Counted from the stretch's first letter, positions 17,340 to 27,117 are shown. The stretch is 64,000 nucleotides of DNA from Leptospira bourretii (GCF_004770145.1 NZ_RQFW01000019.1:493611-557610), one strand, 5' to 3'. Numbers and translations: made by a program. Notes: generated from the letters alone by a model not told the origin.

Positions 17340-18233
17340 ATGTTTAAAATAAGATTATTAGCTTCTATAATTGATGTAATTCTGCTAATAGCAGTAACCT
17401 ATCTCGTGTCATTCTTTAATATAGAAAGCTACAATGTTCAACTTTCAATTAATCTTTCGATAGCGTTCGCCTATTTTTCTATCTTTAATAGTAAAATATT
17501 CAAGGGAAAAACCATCGGAAAAGCGATTTGCCAAATATCTGTCCAAAACCAATTTTTCGGAAATTTAAGTTTAATCAGATCTTGCTTAAGAGCATTTATT
17601 TTAATATTACCATTTTACATCCTATTTTACGATATTGAATCTGGAAATTTTACAAAAGATCAATACAAAAACATTCTCTCTTTAAAAACTTATTTTTCTG
17701 TCCCACTTTTATCTTTTATAATTATATCGAGTATTTTTGATATTCCTCTGCATAGAGGATTACATGAAATCGTAAGTCAAAGTGTAGTTATAAAAAATAA
17801 ATATACTTATTTAGCATTTCCATATCAACGTAAAGTAATTATCTCAGCTTTTATTGGCTCAGTAATTATAACTTTAATTTCCTTAATTTTGAATATCTTC
17901 TTCATTGAATCAAAATATCCATCAGCAGAATCAAAGGAACACCTTAGTTTATTACAAATAGTAAATAATTATCCAAGTATCGTTTTTTTAAAAATCAAAA
18001 AAAATGATAATGAAATAATCATGAAAATAAATGTTCCCATTAATGAATTTGAAAATAATCTTCCAAAAATACTCAAGGAATGGAGATCACAAAAACAATC
18101 ATCCTTTGACTTATATAAATGTAAAATCAACCTAACCTATATTTCGAAACCAAATTTCCAACTTAACGATTATACTAAATATTCTCGAACAGATGAATTA
18201 AATTCAAAAAAAATTCTATGTTCTCTTTACTGA
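17340..18233 (+). CDS. RDD family membrane protein with C-terminal soluble domain
   Basis: 297 aa from ATG 17340; the in-frame ATG at 17244 lies inside attC14. The RDD core begins FKIRLLASIIDVILLIAV (R and D conserved), with KGKTIGKAICQISVQ as the second motif. About five hydrophobic segments occupy residues 1-190. After a further helix (~165-190, ISAFIGSVIITLISLILNIFF) comes a ~100-residue periplasm/cytoplasm-facing domain of unknown type. Different from the 194-aa RDD protein of cassette 12. Confidence 0.7.
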   Translation: MFKIRLLASIIDVILLIAVTYLVSFFNIESYNVQLSINLSIAFAYFSIFNSKIFKGKTIGKAICQISVQNQFFGNLSLIRSCLRAFILILPFYILFYDIESGNFTKDQYKNILSLKTYFSVPLLSFIIISSIFDIPLHRGLHEIVSQSVVIKNKYTYLAFPYQRKVIISAFIGSVIITLISLILNIFFIESKYPSAESKEHLSLLQIVNNYPSIVFLKIKKNDNEIIMKINVPINEFENNLPKILKEWRSQKQSSFDLYKCKINLTYISKPNFQLNDYTKYSRTDELNSKKILCSLY

Positions 18234-18248
18234 ATACTTGCACACAGC

Positions 18249-18413
18249 GTATAACAACGGCGAATCGCTGCGCTTCGGCACTTGCGGCCTCGCTTGGTCT
18301 GCGACACATTCCTCTCCGTCACGCTTTCTTGCGCTCGCAAGAAGCGCGCCGACGCTAACGCCTACTCCGTAGGCTCAGCTACGAGGAACGTCGATTAGCC
18401 TAGTTCGTTATGC
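18249..18413 (+). repeat. attC15 (arm type V, B-type apex)
   Basis: 165 bp. R'' GTATAAC, R' GTTATGC; arms ggcgaatcg / cgattagcct; apex GCGCCGACGCTAACG. Confidence 0.92.
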
Positions 18414-18432
18414 GCAATTTGCTATTCTATAT

Positions 18433-18987
18433 ATGATTAAATGTCAAAATTGTAATATTACTTTAGAAAATCTTAAAACCACTTATGGCAAAATACTAAT
18501 TTGTCCAAAATGCTTTGGTCATTATTATTCAGAAAATTCTATAAAAAACTTACTCAAAATAGATTTTTGGATGAAAGTAAAGAATAAGTCCAAAATTAGG
18601 AAATCTAGACTTATTTGCGGAAATTGTAATTCAAAAATGAAATTGCATATTCTTCCTAAAATTTTCAACTCTATCGAAATTGACATATGTAATAATTGCG
18701 AACTAATTTGGTTAGATAAAAATGAAATTGAAAGTTTGAATATTAATAATTCAGAATTCAACATTGAAAAAAAAGCAAAAACAAATGCCGAAATTGAATT
18801 CCTTCTAACAATCAATAGAATTCAACACAAACATCAAAATATAAAAAATGATGAAATTTTACATAGCCTATATAATACAAATTCAGAGAAATCGTCAGGG
18901 CTACTTCATTTTTTAATGACGCATCCTAAAAATGTATCGAATTTACCAAAGGAAATTGTAAATTTTATTAAGAAGCATTTTCAATAA
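18433..18987 (+). CDS. zf-TFIIB-type zinc-ribbon protein
   Basis: 184 aa. Two zinc ribbons: CQNC...CPKC (residues 4-28) and CGNC...CNNCELIWLDKNEIESL (~63-105). The second is the classic TFIIB-type ending with W-L-D-x-x-E. The C-terminal half is helical, with no known domain. Likely a small zinc protein or metallochaperone-like factor; function unknown. Confidence 0.7.
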   Translation: MIKCQNCNITLENLKTTYGKILICPKCFGHYYSENSIKNLLKIDFWMKVKNKSKIRKSRLICGNCNSKMKLHILPKIFNSIEIDICNNCELIWLDKNEIESLNINNSEFNIEKKAKTNAEIEFLLTINRIQHKHQNIKNDEILHSLYNTNSEKSSGLLHFLMTHPKNVSNLPKEIVNFIKKHFQ

Positions 18988-19055
18988 ACAAGAACTATTC
19001 GAACAATATTTTTAAAAGAATCTGTTTCAGAAAATAATACCCATAAGCAAACTGC

Positions 19056-19218
19056 GCATAACAGCGACTAACCGCTTCACTTCGGGACTTGCGCCCTCGC
19101 TCGGTCTGCGACACATAGGCTTTTGTCACTCCTCTTGCTTACGCAAGCGTCGTGCCAATCCCTAACGTCCCGTCGGGACTCAGGGCCAGCCTACGTCGGT
19201 TAGTCTAATTCGTTATGC
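19056..19218 (+). repeat. attC16 (arm type IV)
   Basis: 163 bp. R'' GCATAAC, R' GTTATGC; arms gactaaccg / cggttagtct. Confidence 0.92.
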
Positions 19219-19255
19219 GAAATAAATTAAAATTATTTATATAGAAGGTAAGGCC

Positions 19256-20062
19256 TTGAATAAATCTATAATATCTTTTCTTTTTCTCATAAACCTTCAA
19301 ATTTTGCCACAAAATCTAGATTTCAATAATGTTAATCAAATAAAATCCTTTCTCAAAAAATCAGAATGGTATGAATTTTTGCGTTTAACTACAAACATTC
19401 AGGCCACTCGTTTGGTATTTTATGAAAATAGTTATATAGTTGAAGATCCTATTGAAGGTAGACCTTGCTTTGAAGGGAAAAACGGAACGTTTTCAATTCA
19501 AGGATCACAAGTATTATTTTATCCATCAATTGGATCCAATTGTCACACAGGATTTCCAAACAAAACAAGATGCCAATTAAATATGGATTCATCACATCCT
19601 TTTTACTCAATTTCTATTGAATGTGATAATGGTAAAAAATTTCATGCTTTAAATAGTCTTAAAGAAAATGGTCGAGATATAACCGCATTTGACTTAGAAA
19701 ATATAGAAGTTTTTAGAAAAGATTTCAAAGTTAAATCTAATCTAAAAAGAAGAAGATATCCAGATAAAAATGCAGAACAAATTCTCTGTATTAACATTCA
19801 TGACCAAAGCATTATGAAATTCATACCTAAAGGCGCCACTTTTCATTCCTTTGCAAAAACCAAAAACAAAGATACGATTGATGGCGTAGAAGATTTTTGG
19901 TATTTCGGTTTTCCAGAATATGATAAATATCCAGGAATAACTGTTAGCATTGAATTCGTAAATTGGACAGGAATTATGTGTGGAGCAAATGATCCGTATT
20001 CACAAGATTCCTCAGGTGATTTATTTTTCAATTACTGGGTATTTGGCGGATTTCTAAATTAA
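19256..20062 (+). CDS. Hypothetical exported protein
   Basis: 268 aa, TTG start after a GAAGG/AAGG site. Residues 1-~19 (NKSIISFLFLINLQILPQ) form a signal peptide without a lipobox cysteine. The mature part has six or more cysteines (RPCFEG, SNCHTG, RCQLN, IECDN, ILCIN, IMCGA), suggesting disulfides outside the cytoplasm. The C-terminal third (SIMKFIPKGATFHSF... FWYFGFPEY) resembles a beta-rich SH3-like module. No enzyme signature. Confidence 0.55.
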   Translation: MNKSIISFLFLINLQILPQNLDFNNVNQIKSFLKKSEWYEFLRLTTNIQATRLVFYENSYIVEDPIEGRPCFEGKNGTFSIQGSQVLFYPSIGSNCHTGFPNKTRCQLNMDSSHPFYSISIECDNGKKFHALNSLKENGRDITAFDLENIEVFRKDFKVKSNLKRRRYPDKNAEQILCINIHDQSIMKFIPKGATFHSFAKTKNKDTIDGVEDFWYFGFPEYDKYPGITVSIEFVNWTGIMCGANDPYSQDSSGDLFFNYWVFGGFLN

Positions 20063-20091
20063 GAATTCAAAGTTAAAACAAAATTTACTTC

Positions 20092-20254
20092 GCATAACAG
20101 CGCCTTAACGCTTCGCTTCGGCACAAGGCCTCGCTCGGTCTGCGACACATAGGCTTCTGGCACTCCCCTTGCCTACGCAAGTGTCGTGGCCAGTCCCTAA
20201 CGTCCCGTCCGGGACTCAGGGTCAGCCTACGTCGTTAAGGCTAGTTCGTTATGC
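20092..20254 (+). repeat. attC17 (arm type III')
   Basis: 163 bp. R'' GCATAAC, R' GTTATGC; arms gccttaacg / cgttaaggct. Confidence 0.92.
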
Positions 20255-20271
20255 GTAATAGCCTAAAACCA

Positions 20272-21099
20272 ATGAAACAAATATTAATTTTAATTCTAAT
20301 TCATACTTCTTTATGTTCATGCATGACGATGCATTTAAACTATCGATTATATCCTCAAACTATTCAAACAACAATTTCAATTGATTCAATTACTGCTTTA
20401 GAAGAGATAGAAGAAAGTTTTCTAAGAATTCATTTTTCTAAGCTAAACAAAGAATATACTTATGACAGTTGCTATTCTCTAAAAATAAAACAATTTTTCG
20501 ATTGTAAATTTGACTCAAAGATTTCTGATAAGCCTCTTGAATATGTAAATGATGCGGATTATTACATAAATGAAAAAAAGGGATTTATCTATTATGACAG
20601 AGATTATGCTTTTATACATTCCAATCTAAAAGAAAATTTCTATTCTAATAGCAATGGTCAATTTGGATTTCCAAAATCCATCTCTATTTCTGAAGATGGA
20701 CTTTCCAGATTAATTACTTATTATAAACCCAGACCTGATCTTAATGATATTTGTTACCATCAAAAATTTAACCCTAATTCCAATTCATTTGAATCTAAGG
20801 AAGATTGCGATAAAGTTTCTACAAAAATCAAATTCTTTCCTATGAAAAAAATAAAATTACCTAAATCAATTTACATAAGTATTGTAGAAGATAGATTTTA
20901 TAAAAAAATAAAAAACATGTATATTTCTCCTAATTATAAAACATCTATCTGGCTAAACTTGGATTATTTTACTGAAAAAAAATTAGAAAATCCAAACATT
21001 TTACTTTATTTACTTTATCCTCCTTTTATACTTTTTGATATAATAACATTCCCTATTCAAATCTTTGTCGTTCCTTTTGGTAAAACTGCACTTGGTTAA
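20272..21099 (+). CDS. Hypothetical lipoprotein
   Basis: 275 aa from ATG 20272 (the ATG at 20251 is part of the attC17 core). Signal peptide KQILILILIHTSLCSC with lipobox cysteine at ~16. The C-terminus ends in a hydrophobic block (LLYLLYPPFILFDIITFPIQIFVV), as seen in small spirochaete and YceK-like lipoproteins. No enzyme motif. Sole gene of cassette 18. Confidence 0.6.
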   Translation: MKQILILILIHTSLCSCMTMHLNYRLYPQTIQTTISIDSITALEEIEESFLRIHFSKLNKEYTYDSCYSLKIKQFFDCKFDSKISDKPLEYVNDADYYINEKKGFIYYDRDYAFIHSNLKENFYSNSNGQFGFPKSISISEDGLSRLITYYKPRPDLNDICYHQKFNPNSNSFESKEDCDKVSTKIKFFPMKKIKLPKSIYISIVEDRFYKKIKNMYISPNYKTSIWLNLDYFTEKKLENPNILLYLLYPPFILFDIITFPIQIFVVPFGKTALG

Positions 21100-21116
21100 T
21101 ACATTCCGGCTACTAC

Positions 21117-21278
21117 GCATAACAGCGGCTACTCACTTCGCTTCGGCACTTCGGCCTCGCTTGGGCTGCGCCACATTTCCCTTCTGGCATTCGTTTGCAT
21201 CCGCAAACTACATGCCAGTCCCTAACGTCCCGTCGGGACTCAGGGCCAGCCTACGTCGGTTAGTCTAGTTCGTTATAC
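21117..21278 (+). repeat. attC18 (hybrid arms, VI x IV)
   Basis: 162 bp. R'' GCATAAC, R' GTTATAC. Left arm ggctactcac belongs to type VI, right arm cggttagtct to type IV; the inner arms (catttccc against agcctacg) also fail to pair. The breakpoint lies in the common apex. Confidence 0.88.
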
Positions 21279-21305
21279 GACATGACAAAAAATTGAATCA
21301 ATAAT

Positions 21306-22241
21306 ATGAAAAAAAATATAAAAAAATTTATCCTGACTTTAATTTTAGCAAACTCTGCACTTTTTTCTCAAGGTTCAAAAGCAACTATAGAAACCGGAAT
21401 TAAGGCGCAAAAAGCTGAATTCATTCCCTATGAATATAGTAGAGACAAAACCGATGCTGAACCTTATTGGGGATATAAAGTAAATGATTTAAGGAGCAAT
21501 ACTAAAACTATTAATCCTTTCTTCTTCATTTATAAAAATCTTGAAAATGGTTTTGGGTTTGAATTTGAATACTCCAAAATTCAAATGGAAAGAGCTAATT
21601 ATGATATTGATAATGTATATAGAATAAACAATACTATACAATATGAACGTTATAAAGAATATTTAAGATATAATGAAAGAAATGATTATAAATTAAATTT
21701 CTTCTTTTATCTTTCTCCGGAATCAAAAGAGTATTTTGCGATTGGCGGTGGAATTAGAAAAATTGATAGAATCAGAAATATTTCAAAAGACAATTTTACT
21801 GCTGAAGAAAAAATAATTGCCCTAGGTCCTCAAATTGTTCTAAAATCAAAAATTCCTATTACTGATCAGCTTTCCCTTAATCTTGGATTAGATTTCTATC
21901 ATACTCAAGGTAAAAGAGATTACTATTACCTTGATTCTAACCTTTATTACTTTCCATCTGGTACTTTTGCTGATTTTGCATTTATTAAAGGAAATGGAAA
22001 AACCAAAGGTGTATTTCAAGGATATGAAGCGAACATATCTTTGAAATACAATTTCCTAGAAAACTTCAACCTTGCTTTCGGCTACAATTACAATTATTCA
22101 TATTTTAAATATGAAGACTTGAATGATACTTATTTCTCGTATTCTTCTTTTAGAAATTCTTATGGTTTCCAAAATAGCAAGCTCTCGAATGGAAAAGAAA
22201 TTATTAGAGGATTTTATATATCAGCCTCTACCGTATTCTAA
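21306..22241 (+). CDS. Putative outer-membrane beta-barrel protein
   Basis: 311 aa. Signal peptide (KKNIKKFILTLILANSALFSQ), then a long pattern of alternating aromatic/polar strands (FGFEFEYSKIQM, YKLNFFFYLSP, NLGLDFYHTQGKRDYYY, ANISLKYNFLENFNLAFGYNYNYSYF) ending in a short strand with terminal Phe (ISASTVF), typical of barrel insertion signals. Sole gene of cassette 19. The function is not predictable. Confidence 0.65.
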   Translation: MKKNIKKFILTLILANSALFSQGSKATIETGIKAQKAEFIPYEYSRDKTDAEPYWGYKVNDLRSNTKTINPFFFIYKNLENGFGFEFEYSKIQMERANYDIDNVYRINNTIQYERYKEYLRYNERNDYKLNFFFYLSPESKEYFAIGGGIRKIDRIRNISKDNFTAEEKIIALGPQIVLKSKIPITDQLSLNLGLDFYHTQGKRDYYYLDSNLYYFPSGTFADFAFIKGNGKTKGVFQGYEANISLKYNFLENFNLAFGYNYNYSYFKYEDLNDTYFSYSSFRNSYGFQNSKLSNGKEIIRGFYISASTVF

Positions 22242-22251
22242 TTGTCACGTC

Positions 22252-22413
22252 GTATAACAGCGTCTTCCCGCTACGTTTCGGCACAAGGCCTCACTCGGCC
22301 TCCGGCAAATTCCCTTCCGGCACGCTTCTTGCCCAGCAAGAAGGCGCGCCGACGCCAACGCCTCCTGCGGAGGCTCGGCTACAGGGAACTTCGGGAAGAC
22401 TAGTTCGTTATGC
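22252..22413 (+). repeat. attC19 (arm type II, B-type apex)
   Basis: 162 bp. R'' GTATAAC, R' GTTATGC; arms gtcttcccg / cgggaagact; apex GCGCCGACGCCAACG. Confidence 0.92.
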
Positions 22414-22531
22414 GACATGACTAACTTAAAATATAAATTACGCTTTTTCAAATTCGAACTTTTCTTTTAAATTTAATTTTCCATATTTGATTTAATATTG
22501 AATTTCGGATAAGTAAAAATACAAATAACTC

Positions 22532-23719
22532 ATGATTAAAATAAATAGTATAAAAATTATAAACGTTGGACCAATAAAAGAGATAGTGTTAAATTTTGAT
22601 AAGTCTTTCAACATTATCTGTGGAGAGAATGGTATTGGAAAAACAACAATACTAAATTGCCTAGCTCAATCTTTCTCTAATAATCATCTATCTCTTAAAA
22701 AAAAAGCCAGTAGTGAAAAGGGATTCTGGCAAATAGATGTAAATATAAATGATAAAAAAATAGAAAATGAAATTACCATAGATGCATTTCATCCAAACGA
22801 ATATAAAAGCACCAATAAATTTTATTTTTATGAAAATTCAATAGATGTAATAGTCTTCAAGACACATCGAGATATCGAATATATGCGACTTAATTCACTA
22901 TCAACAGATCCAATAAAAAGTATTGGGAATTTTGCTCAAGAAACTTTGAGCGGTTCGTTGTCAGCTGACTTAAAAAATTGGTTTGTAAACAGATATTTAT
23001 TTTCTGCACAAAAAGGAACCTTAGACGAAAACCAAATTAAGAATTTTGAAATAGCCAAGAAATGTTTTACATTCCTAAATCCCAGAATTTCTTTTAGTAA
23101 GGTAATACCAGATTCTTTTGATATTTTAATTCATGACGAAAAGGAGGAAATATACTTTGAATATTTATCATCTGGCTATAAATCATGCATTGCGCTGTTA
23201 CTTGGACTTATAAAAGAAGTTGAATTTCGTTATAAAAACCCCAGCAAGTTTATTCGAGACTTTGACGGAATTGTATTTATAGATGAATTAGATTTACATT
23301 TACACCCAGAATGGCAAGCGATGATCTATAAAACCTTAAAAGTTATTTTACCAAATGCTCAAATTTTTACTTCTACACATAGTCCGCATATTATTCAAAT
23401 TGCTAATCCTGAAGAAATAATCGCATTAACTCTCAATGAAAATAAGGAGATTACCTTTAATCCAATATTTAATTCCGAATTTGGATGTCAAGGTTGGACA
23501 GTCGAAGAAATTTTAGTTGGTGTAATGGGGATGACGGAGACAAGAACTGATCAATATTTGGAAATAATCGAAAAATTTAACTTAGCAATTGAAAGTGAAG
23601 ACTATCTAAGCGCAAAATCTAACTATAATATACTTGATAGAATGCTTCATCCCGAAAATTCATTAAAAAAAATTTTCAGAATCCAATTAGCCGGCATGAG
23701 CAAAAATGATAAAGATTGA
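22532..23719 (+). CDS. ptuA: AAA ATPase, PtuA-like (Septu-type defence)
   Basis: 395 aa. SMC/OLD-like ABC ATPase: Walker A GENGIGKTT at residues 31-39, signature-like LSSGYKSCIALLLGL (~residue 207 onward), Walker B GIVFIDELDLHLHPEWQ (~246-262) and the switch histidine in TSTHSPHIIQ (~282). The C-terminal ~70 residues are helical. It overlaps the HNH gene by 14 bp, the Septu (PtuA-PtuB) arrangement in which the ATPase senses nucleotide status and licenses the nuclease. Assignment rests on domain pair and order; other ATPase-HNH systems (such as retron-linked ones) share these domains. Confidence 0.75.
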   Translation: MIKINSIKIINVGPIKEIVLNFDKSFNIICGENGIGKTTILNCLAQSFSNNHLSLKKKASSEKGFWQIDVNINDKKIENEITIDAFHPNEYKSTNKFYFYENSIDVIVFKTHRDIEYMRLNSLSTDPIKSIGNFAQETLSGSLSADLKNWFVNRYLFSAQKGTLDENQIKNFEIAKKCFTFLNPRISFSKVIPDSFDILIHDEKEEIYFEYLSSGYKSCIALLLGLIKEVEFRYKNPSKFIRDFDGIVFIDELDLHLHPEWQAMIYKTLKVILPNAQIFTSTHSPHIIQIANPEEIIALTLNENKEITFNPIFNSEFGCQGWTVEEILVGVMGMTETRTDQYLEIIEKFNLAIESEDYLSAKSNYNILDRMLHPENSLKKIFRIQLAGMSKNDKD

Positions 23720-24458
23720 AAGAACGCAAAAGCCTCCAGAACTAACCGAATCATTGCAATCAGAACTAACCAAAGAATTTATACAGACTAATAAATCTGT
23801 CTGGAATATTGATTTTTTAAAGAAGAAACTTTTAGAATACTCCAACAATAAGTGCTGTTATTGTGAAACAAATATAACAGAAGAAAGCAAATACTTAGAA
23901 GTTGATCACTTCCATCCAAAAGAAAAGTATAAAAATGAAGTTTTAGAATGGAACAACCTATTACCATCGTGTAAAAAATGCAATGGTACTAAAAAAGATC
24001 ATGATACAATATTAGAACCAATAATTGATCCTTCATTCATCGATCCAAAAGCTCACCTAAAATATTGGCATTACAGAATAAAAGGAAAAGATGACCTTGG
24101 AAAACTCACAATTTCAGTTTTGAATTTAAATAATCCAGACAGGCTCGTAAAAAAAAGATATCAAATAGGAAACGCAGTACAAGAAAAATTAGAAGAATTG
24201 AATGAATTAACGAATGAAGTTTTAACAGGGCTTAATACAAGCACAAGAAGAATAAATAGAATTACCAATGGTTTAAAAGATTTAATGAAAGAAGGATTAC
24301 CCAATTCTGCTTATTCTGCAACTACAGCCGCTATCATCTTGACAAATGCCGATTTCATCGAACTTAAGAATTATTTCCAAACACTAAGGATATGGGATAG
24401 TGAATTGATTCAATTAGAGAATGATATTTCGAAAGCAGCTCTTGAAATTCAAGCATAA
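23706..24458 (+). CDS. ptuB: HNH nuclease, PtuB-like (TIGR02646-type)
   Basis: 250 aa. HNH core: KCCYCETNI (zinc pair), EVDHFHPKEKY (catalytic H in VDHFHP, ~residues 66-76), WNNLLPSCKKCNG (second zinc pair, ~80-94). The C-terminal helical region follows. Start overlaps the ATPase end, so expression is coupled. Predicted to cleave DNA when released by its ATPase partner. Confidence 0.75.
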   Translation: MIKIERTQKPPELTESLQSELTKEFIQTNKSVWNIDFLKKKLLEYSNNKCCYCETNITEESKYLEVDHFHPKEKYKNEVLEWNNLLPSCKKCNGTKKDHDTILEPIIDPSFIDPKAHLKYWHYRIKGKDDLGKLTISVLNLNNPDRLVKKRYQIGNAVQEKLEELNELTNEVLTGLNTSTRRINRITNGLKDLMKEGLPNSAYSATTAAIILTNADFIELKNYFQTLRIWDSELIQLENDISKAALEIQA

Positions 24459-24611
24459 TAAATAAAATAAAATTCATATAAATTACATATATAATATATA
24501 ACAACAGAAAACTATTTTTTTGTTATTCGAATGAATCATTTTTTATGCCCATGAATTCAATATTTTGTATAACATTCTTTCTAACAACATTTCCTTATGG
24601 CAAGTCACGTC

Positions 24612-24766
24612 GCATAACAGCAACTAACCGCTTCGCTTCGGGACTTCGCCCTCGCTTGGTCTGCGACACATAGGCTTTCTGTCACTCGCTTGCATACGCG
24701 CCAGTCCCTAACGTCCCGTTCCGGGACTCAGGGTCAGCCTACGTCGGTTAGTCTAGTTCGTTATGC
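24612..24766 (+). repeat. attC20 (arm type IV, shortened)
   Basis: 155 bp. R'' GCATAAC, R' GTTATGC; arms aactaaccg / cggttagtct. About nine bases are missing on the left side of the apex (gcatacgc joins directly to gccagtccc). Confidence 0.9.
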
Positions 24767-24783
24767 GTAATCACAAAACCAAC

Positions 24784-25638
24784 ATGAACAAAGAATACAG
24801 AACGATAATCATCCTAGAAAAAAAACAAGGCGTAACCAAGTTTGTATTTGGACATTCCATTCTCTGGGACAAAACAGAACTTGATTACCAAATTACAGAT
24901 TGGAGAAAAATAGAAATTTCTAATTTCATAATATGGTTTGCTGATATTTCGGAAACTGAATTATCAGGAATCGAATCAGGATTTCAAGAGAATAATTTCA
25001 AATTCAAAGGAATACAACTGTGCAATGAATCTACATATTCATATGAAGACAATCAGTTTCTAGAACCAGATTCAACAAAATTCAACCCATTCATCACGCT
25101 TTGCACTAAAAGAAAAATTTACTATCGAAAACTTAACTACCTCTCCGGTCTTGACCAATATATACAAGAACGAGAAATTACCTTTAATAAATTAAAAGAA
25201 AACTTTGGCATAGACTTGATCGTATACCCATTTATGCTAGAAACTTTTTCTATTTATAGACCTACCAGATTATTCTTTCGATTACATGGAGATAAAGAGA
25301 AAAAAGATGCCTTAATCATTAAGGCGTATGATGAATTCGGCTATTACCATGAATCAAAAGTCGAAATTATACTATTTAACGATATGGAAGAACAGTTTTT
25401 TTATAAATTTGACCTAAATACGTTATATACAAAAAACAGAATAGAGTGTGGTTTCAATCCATCACGCGCAATTATAAAAGTTACCAACACATTAAATGAA
25501 ATAATATATAAAACAGATAACTATTTTATTAAGAAGATTGTATTAACTATGGGAATAGGGAAAACACCAATTCAAACTGATTCAGGTATAGTTCGGCCTT
25601 TTACTAGTCAAACATTTGAAATAGGTGGCAATGACTAA
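24784..25638 (+). CDS. Unknown protein, first gene of a three-gene cassette (VPA1262-like?)
   Basis: 284 aa from ATG 24784; the in-frame ATG at 24763 is the attC core. Soluble, mixed alpha/beta. Features seen: FVFGHSILWDKTELDYQITDW near the N-terminus, RPTRLFFRLHGDKEKKDALIIKAYDEFGYY in the middle and a C-terminal IQTDSGIVRPF. It resembles VPA1262-family N-terminal domains, but I cannot confirm this without a search. It overlaps the next gene by 8 bp. Confidence 0.5.
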   Translation: MNKEYRTIIILEKKQGVTKFVFGHSILWDKTELDYQITDWRKIEISNFIIWFADISETELSGIESGFQENNFKFKGIQLCNESTYSYEDNQFLEPDSTKFNPFITLCTKRKIYYRKLNYLSGLDQYIQEREITFNKLKENFGIDLIVYPFMLETFSIYRPTRLFFRLHGDKEKKDALIIKAYDEFGYYHESKVEIILFNDMEEQFFYKFDLNTLYTKNRIECGFNPSRAIIKVTNTLNEIIYKTDNYFIKKIVLTMGIGKTPIQTDSGIVRPFTSQTFEIGGND

Positions 25639-26233
25639 TTATACTTGGGACGAACATCTTTCAACAGTAAAGTCAATACTAAATCATGACAAGCTATCAA
25701 CAATTCCGCTGATAGAATACAAAACTGAATATCAAAATAAAATGCATCTACTCCTAGGAGAAGAATTCCGAACGGAAAAAAATGCCGAAATTTTCATAAT
25801 AGATCCATATTTCACTTCAGATGAATTTAATTTCTTAATCAATGCCTTCGGGCAACATGGCGAAAGCTACACATTTCATATAATAACTAAATACGAATTT
25901 ATTAAAGGAAAAGCAAAGTCAAAATTCCCTTTCATGAAAAACAAAGTAAATAAAAAAATCGTGATAGAGGAAACTCTTAAAATAAGCAGAAAAATCACAG
26001 AAGCAGGTATATTCAAAGCTATAAACATATACCATTCCACCTTCCAAATGCACGATAGATACCTATTCATGAACAAAGAAAAAAACAATAACAAGTTTTT
26101 TGTTCTAGGGTCATCAATAAACCAAATATTCCAAAATTATTCTTATATTATACGTATAAACGATAGTCATTTCAAAAACATGATTCTGAACTACGTAACC
26201 ATGCTGCTCGAAAATGTTAAAAAAAATAATTAA
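25631..26233 (+). CDS. PLD-like (HKD-variant) protein, second gene of the three-gene cassette
   Basis: 200 aa from ATG 25631 (GTG 25625 also possible). The core reads NAEIFIIDPYFTSDEFNFLINAF, a strand-loop typical of phospholipase D-fold proteins, followed by FQMHDRYLFMN...KFFVLGSSINQI, where H-D-R-Y-L and G-S-S-I-N match the H-x-(K/R) and G-S-x-N positions of half a PLD active site. One HKD half is expected to dimerise. Overlaps both neighbours, so the trio is translated as a unit. Confidence 0.55.
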   Translation: MTNYTWDEHLSTVKSILNHDKLSTIPLIEYKTEYQNKMHLLLGEEFRTEKNAEIFIIDPYFTSDEFNFLINAFGQHGESYTFHIITKYEFIKGKAKSKFPFMKNKVNKKIVIEETLKISRKITEAGIFKAINIYHSTFQMHDRYLFMNKEKNNNKFFVLGSSINQIFQNYSYIIRINDSHFKNMILNYVTMLLENVKKNN

Positions 26234-27113
26234 CTTTATAATTTCAAAAAATAATTATTTCCGTTATTTGATACGATTAAAAAAAGGTAAACTTTATTCA
26301 AATAATCTTAACCTTGAAGTAATCTATAACAATGACATATTTTCTTTCGTAAATAATTCCAATTACGTTAACAAATTTGAAATTCTAAACAAATTTACAG
26401 ATGAATTTGCAGATCACTTACTGAATAAAACTGAATTCGACAAAGAATTTCAAAATTATGGAAAAATCGACAAAAGAAATTACATCTACACATACTGTTT
26501 ATCTAGCATAAAAATAGATACTCCAAAAATAATAAATCTAATCAAGGAAAAAGAGCATACAAATTTCATAAAGGCATATATTATAGTTCACCGCATAGTA
26601 AGTTTACCGCAAATTATATATGATACTGAAATTTTACATACTTGGTTTATGAACAAAGAAATTCGTGAAAATGAGCTGAATGTATTTTCAAAAGAAAACA
26701 CTATCTTGATTTTACAAAAACTCACCAAAGCTAAATCAAAATTAATAAACAGACATTTGAAAAATCTAAATCTACTCTGGAACCATTATCCAACCCTAGA
26801 TTCAGCCTTTTCAAAATTAGTTTCCACCCAAATTCTAGAAAACGAACATTTAAATGAGTATAATTATAATTTAGCGGTTAAAGCTCTTCAAACTAACGAA
26901 GATTTAATTACTACTTTAAAAAAAATTAAATTAAAAATTGACCCCTTCTCCAGAGAAACTCAATACAGACAATGGCTAATCGATATTCGTAAATTCGATT
27001 TCATATATAAATTAATTTCTTCTGAGTTAAATAGAGAAGACCCACTGCGCATTAGCTATGAAAAACAAGAAGAATTACTAAAAAAATTGAGGCAAATAGA
27101 TAATAGTTTGTGA
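26214..27113 (+). CDS. Unknown helical protein, third gene of the three-gene cassette
   Basis: 299 aa, ATG overlapping the PLD-like gene by 20 bp. Almost entirely alpha-helical, K/N/E-rich, no membrane segment or catalytic motif recognised. The TGA stop sits in the tail of cassette 21 just before R''. Tight overlap suggests a dedicated partner, perhaps a sensor or scaffold; this is inference. Confidence 0.5.
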   Translation: MLKKIINFIISKNNYFRYLIRLKKGKLYSNNLNLEVIYNNDIFSFVNNSNYVNKFEILNKFTDEFADHLLNKTEFDKEFQNYGKIDKRNYIYTYCLSSIKIDTPKIINLIKEKEHTNFIKAYIIVHRIVSLPQIIYDTEILHTWFMNKEIRENELNVFSKENTILILQKLTKAKSKLINRHLKNLNLLWNHYPTLDSAFSKLVSTQILENEHLNEYNYNLAVKALQTNEDLITTLKKIKLKIDPFSRETQYRQWLIDIRKFDFIYKLISSELNREDPLRISYEKQEELLKKLRQIDNSL

Positions 27114-27117
27114 CTAC

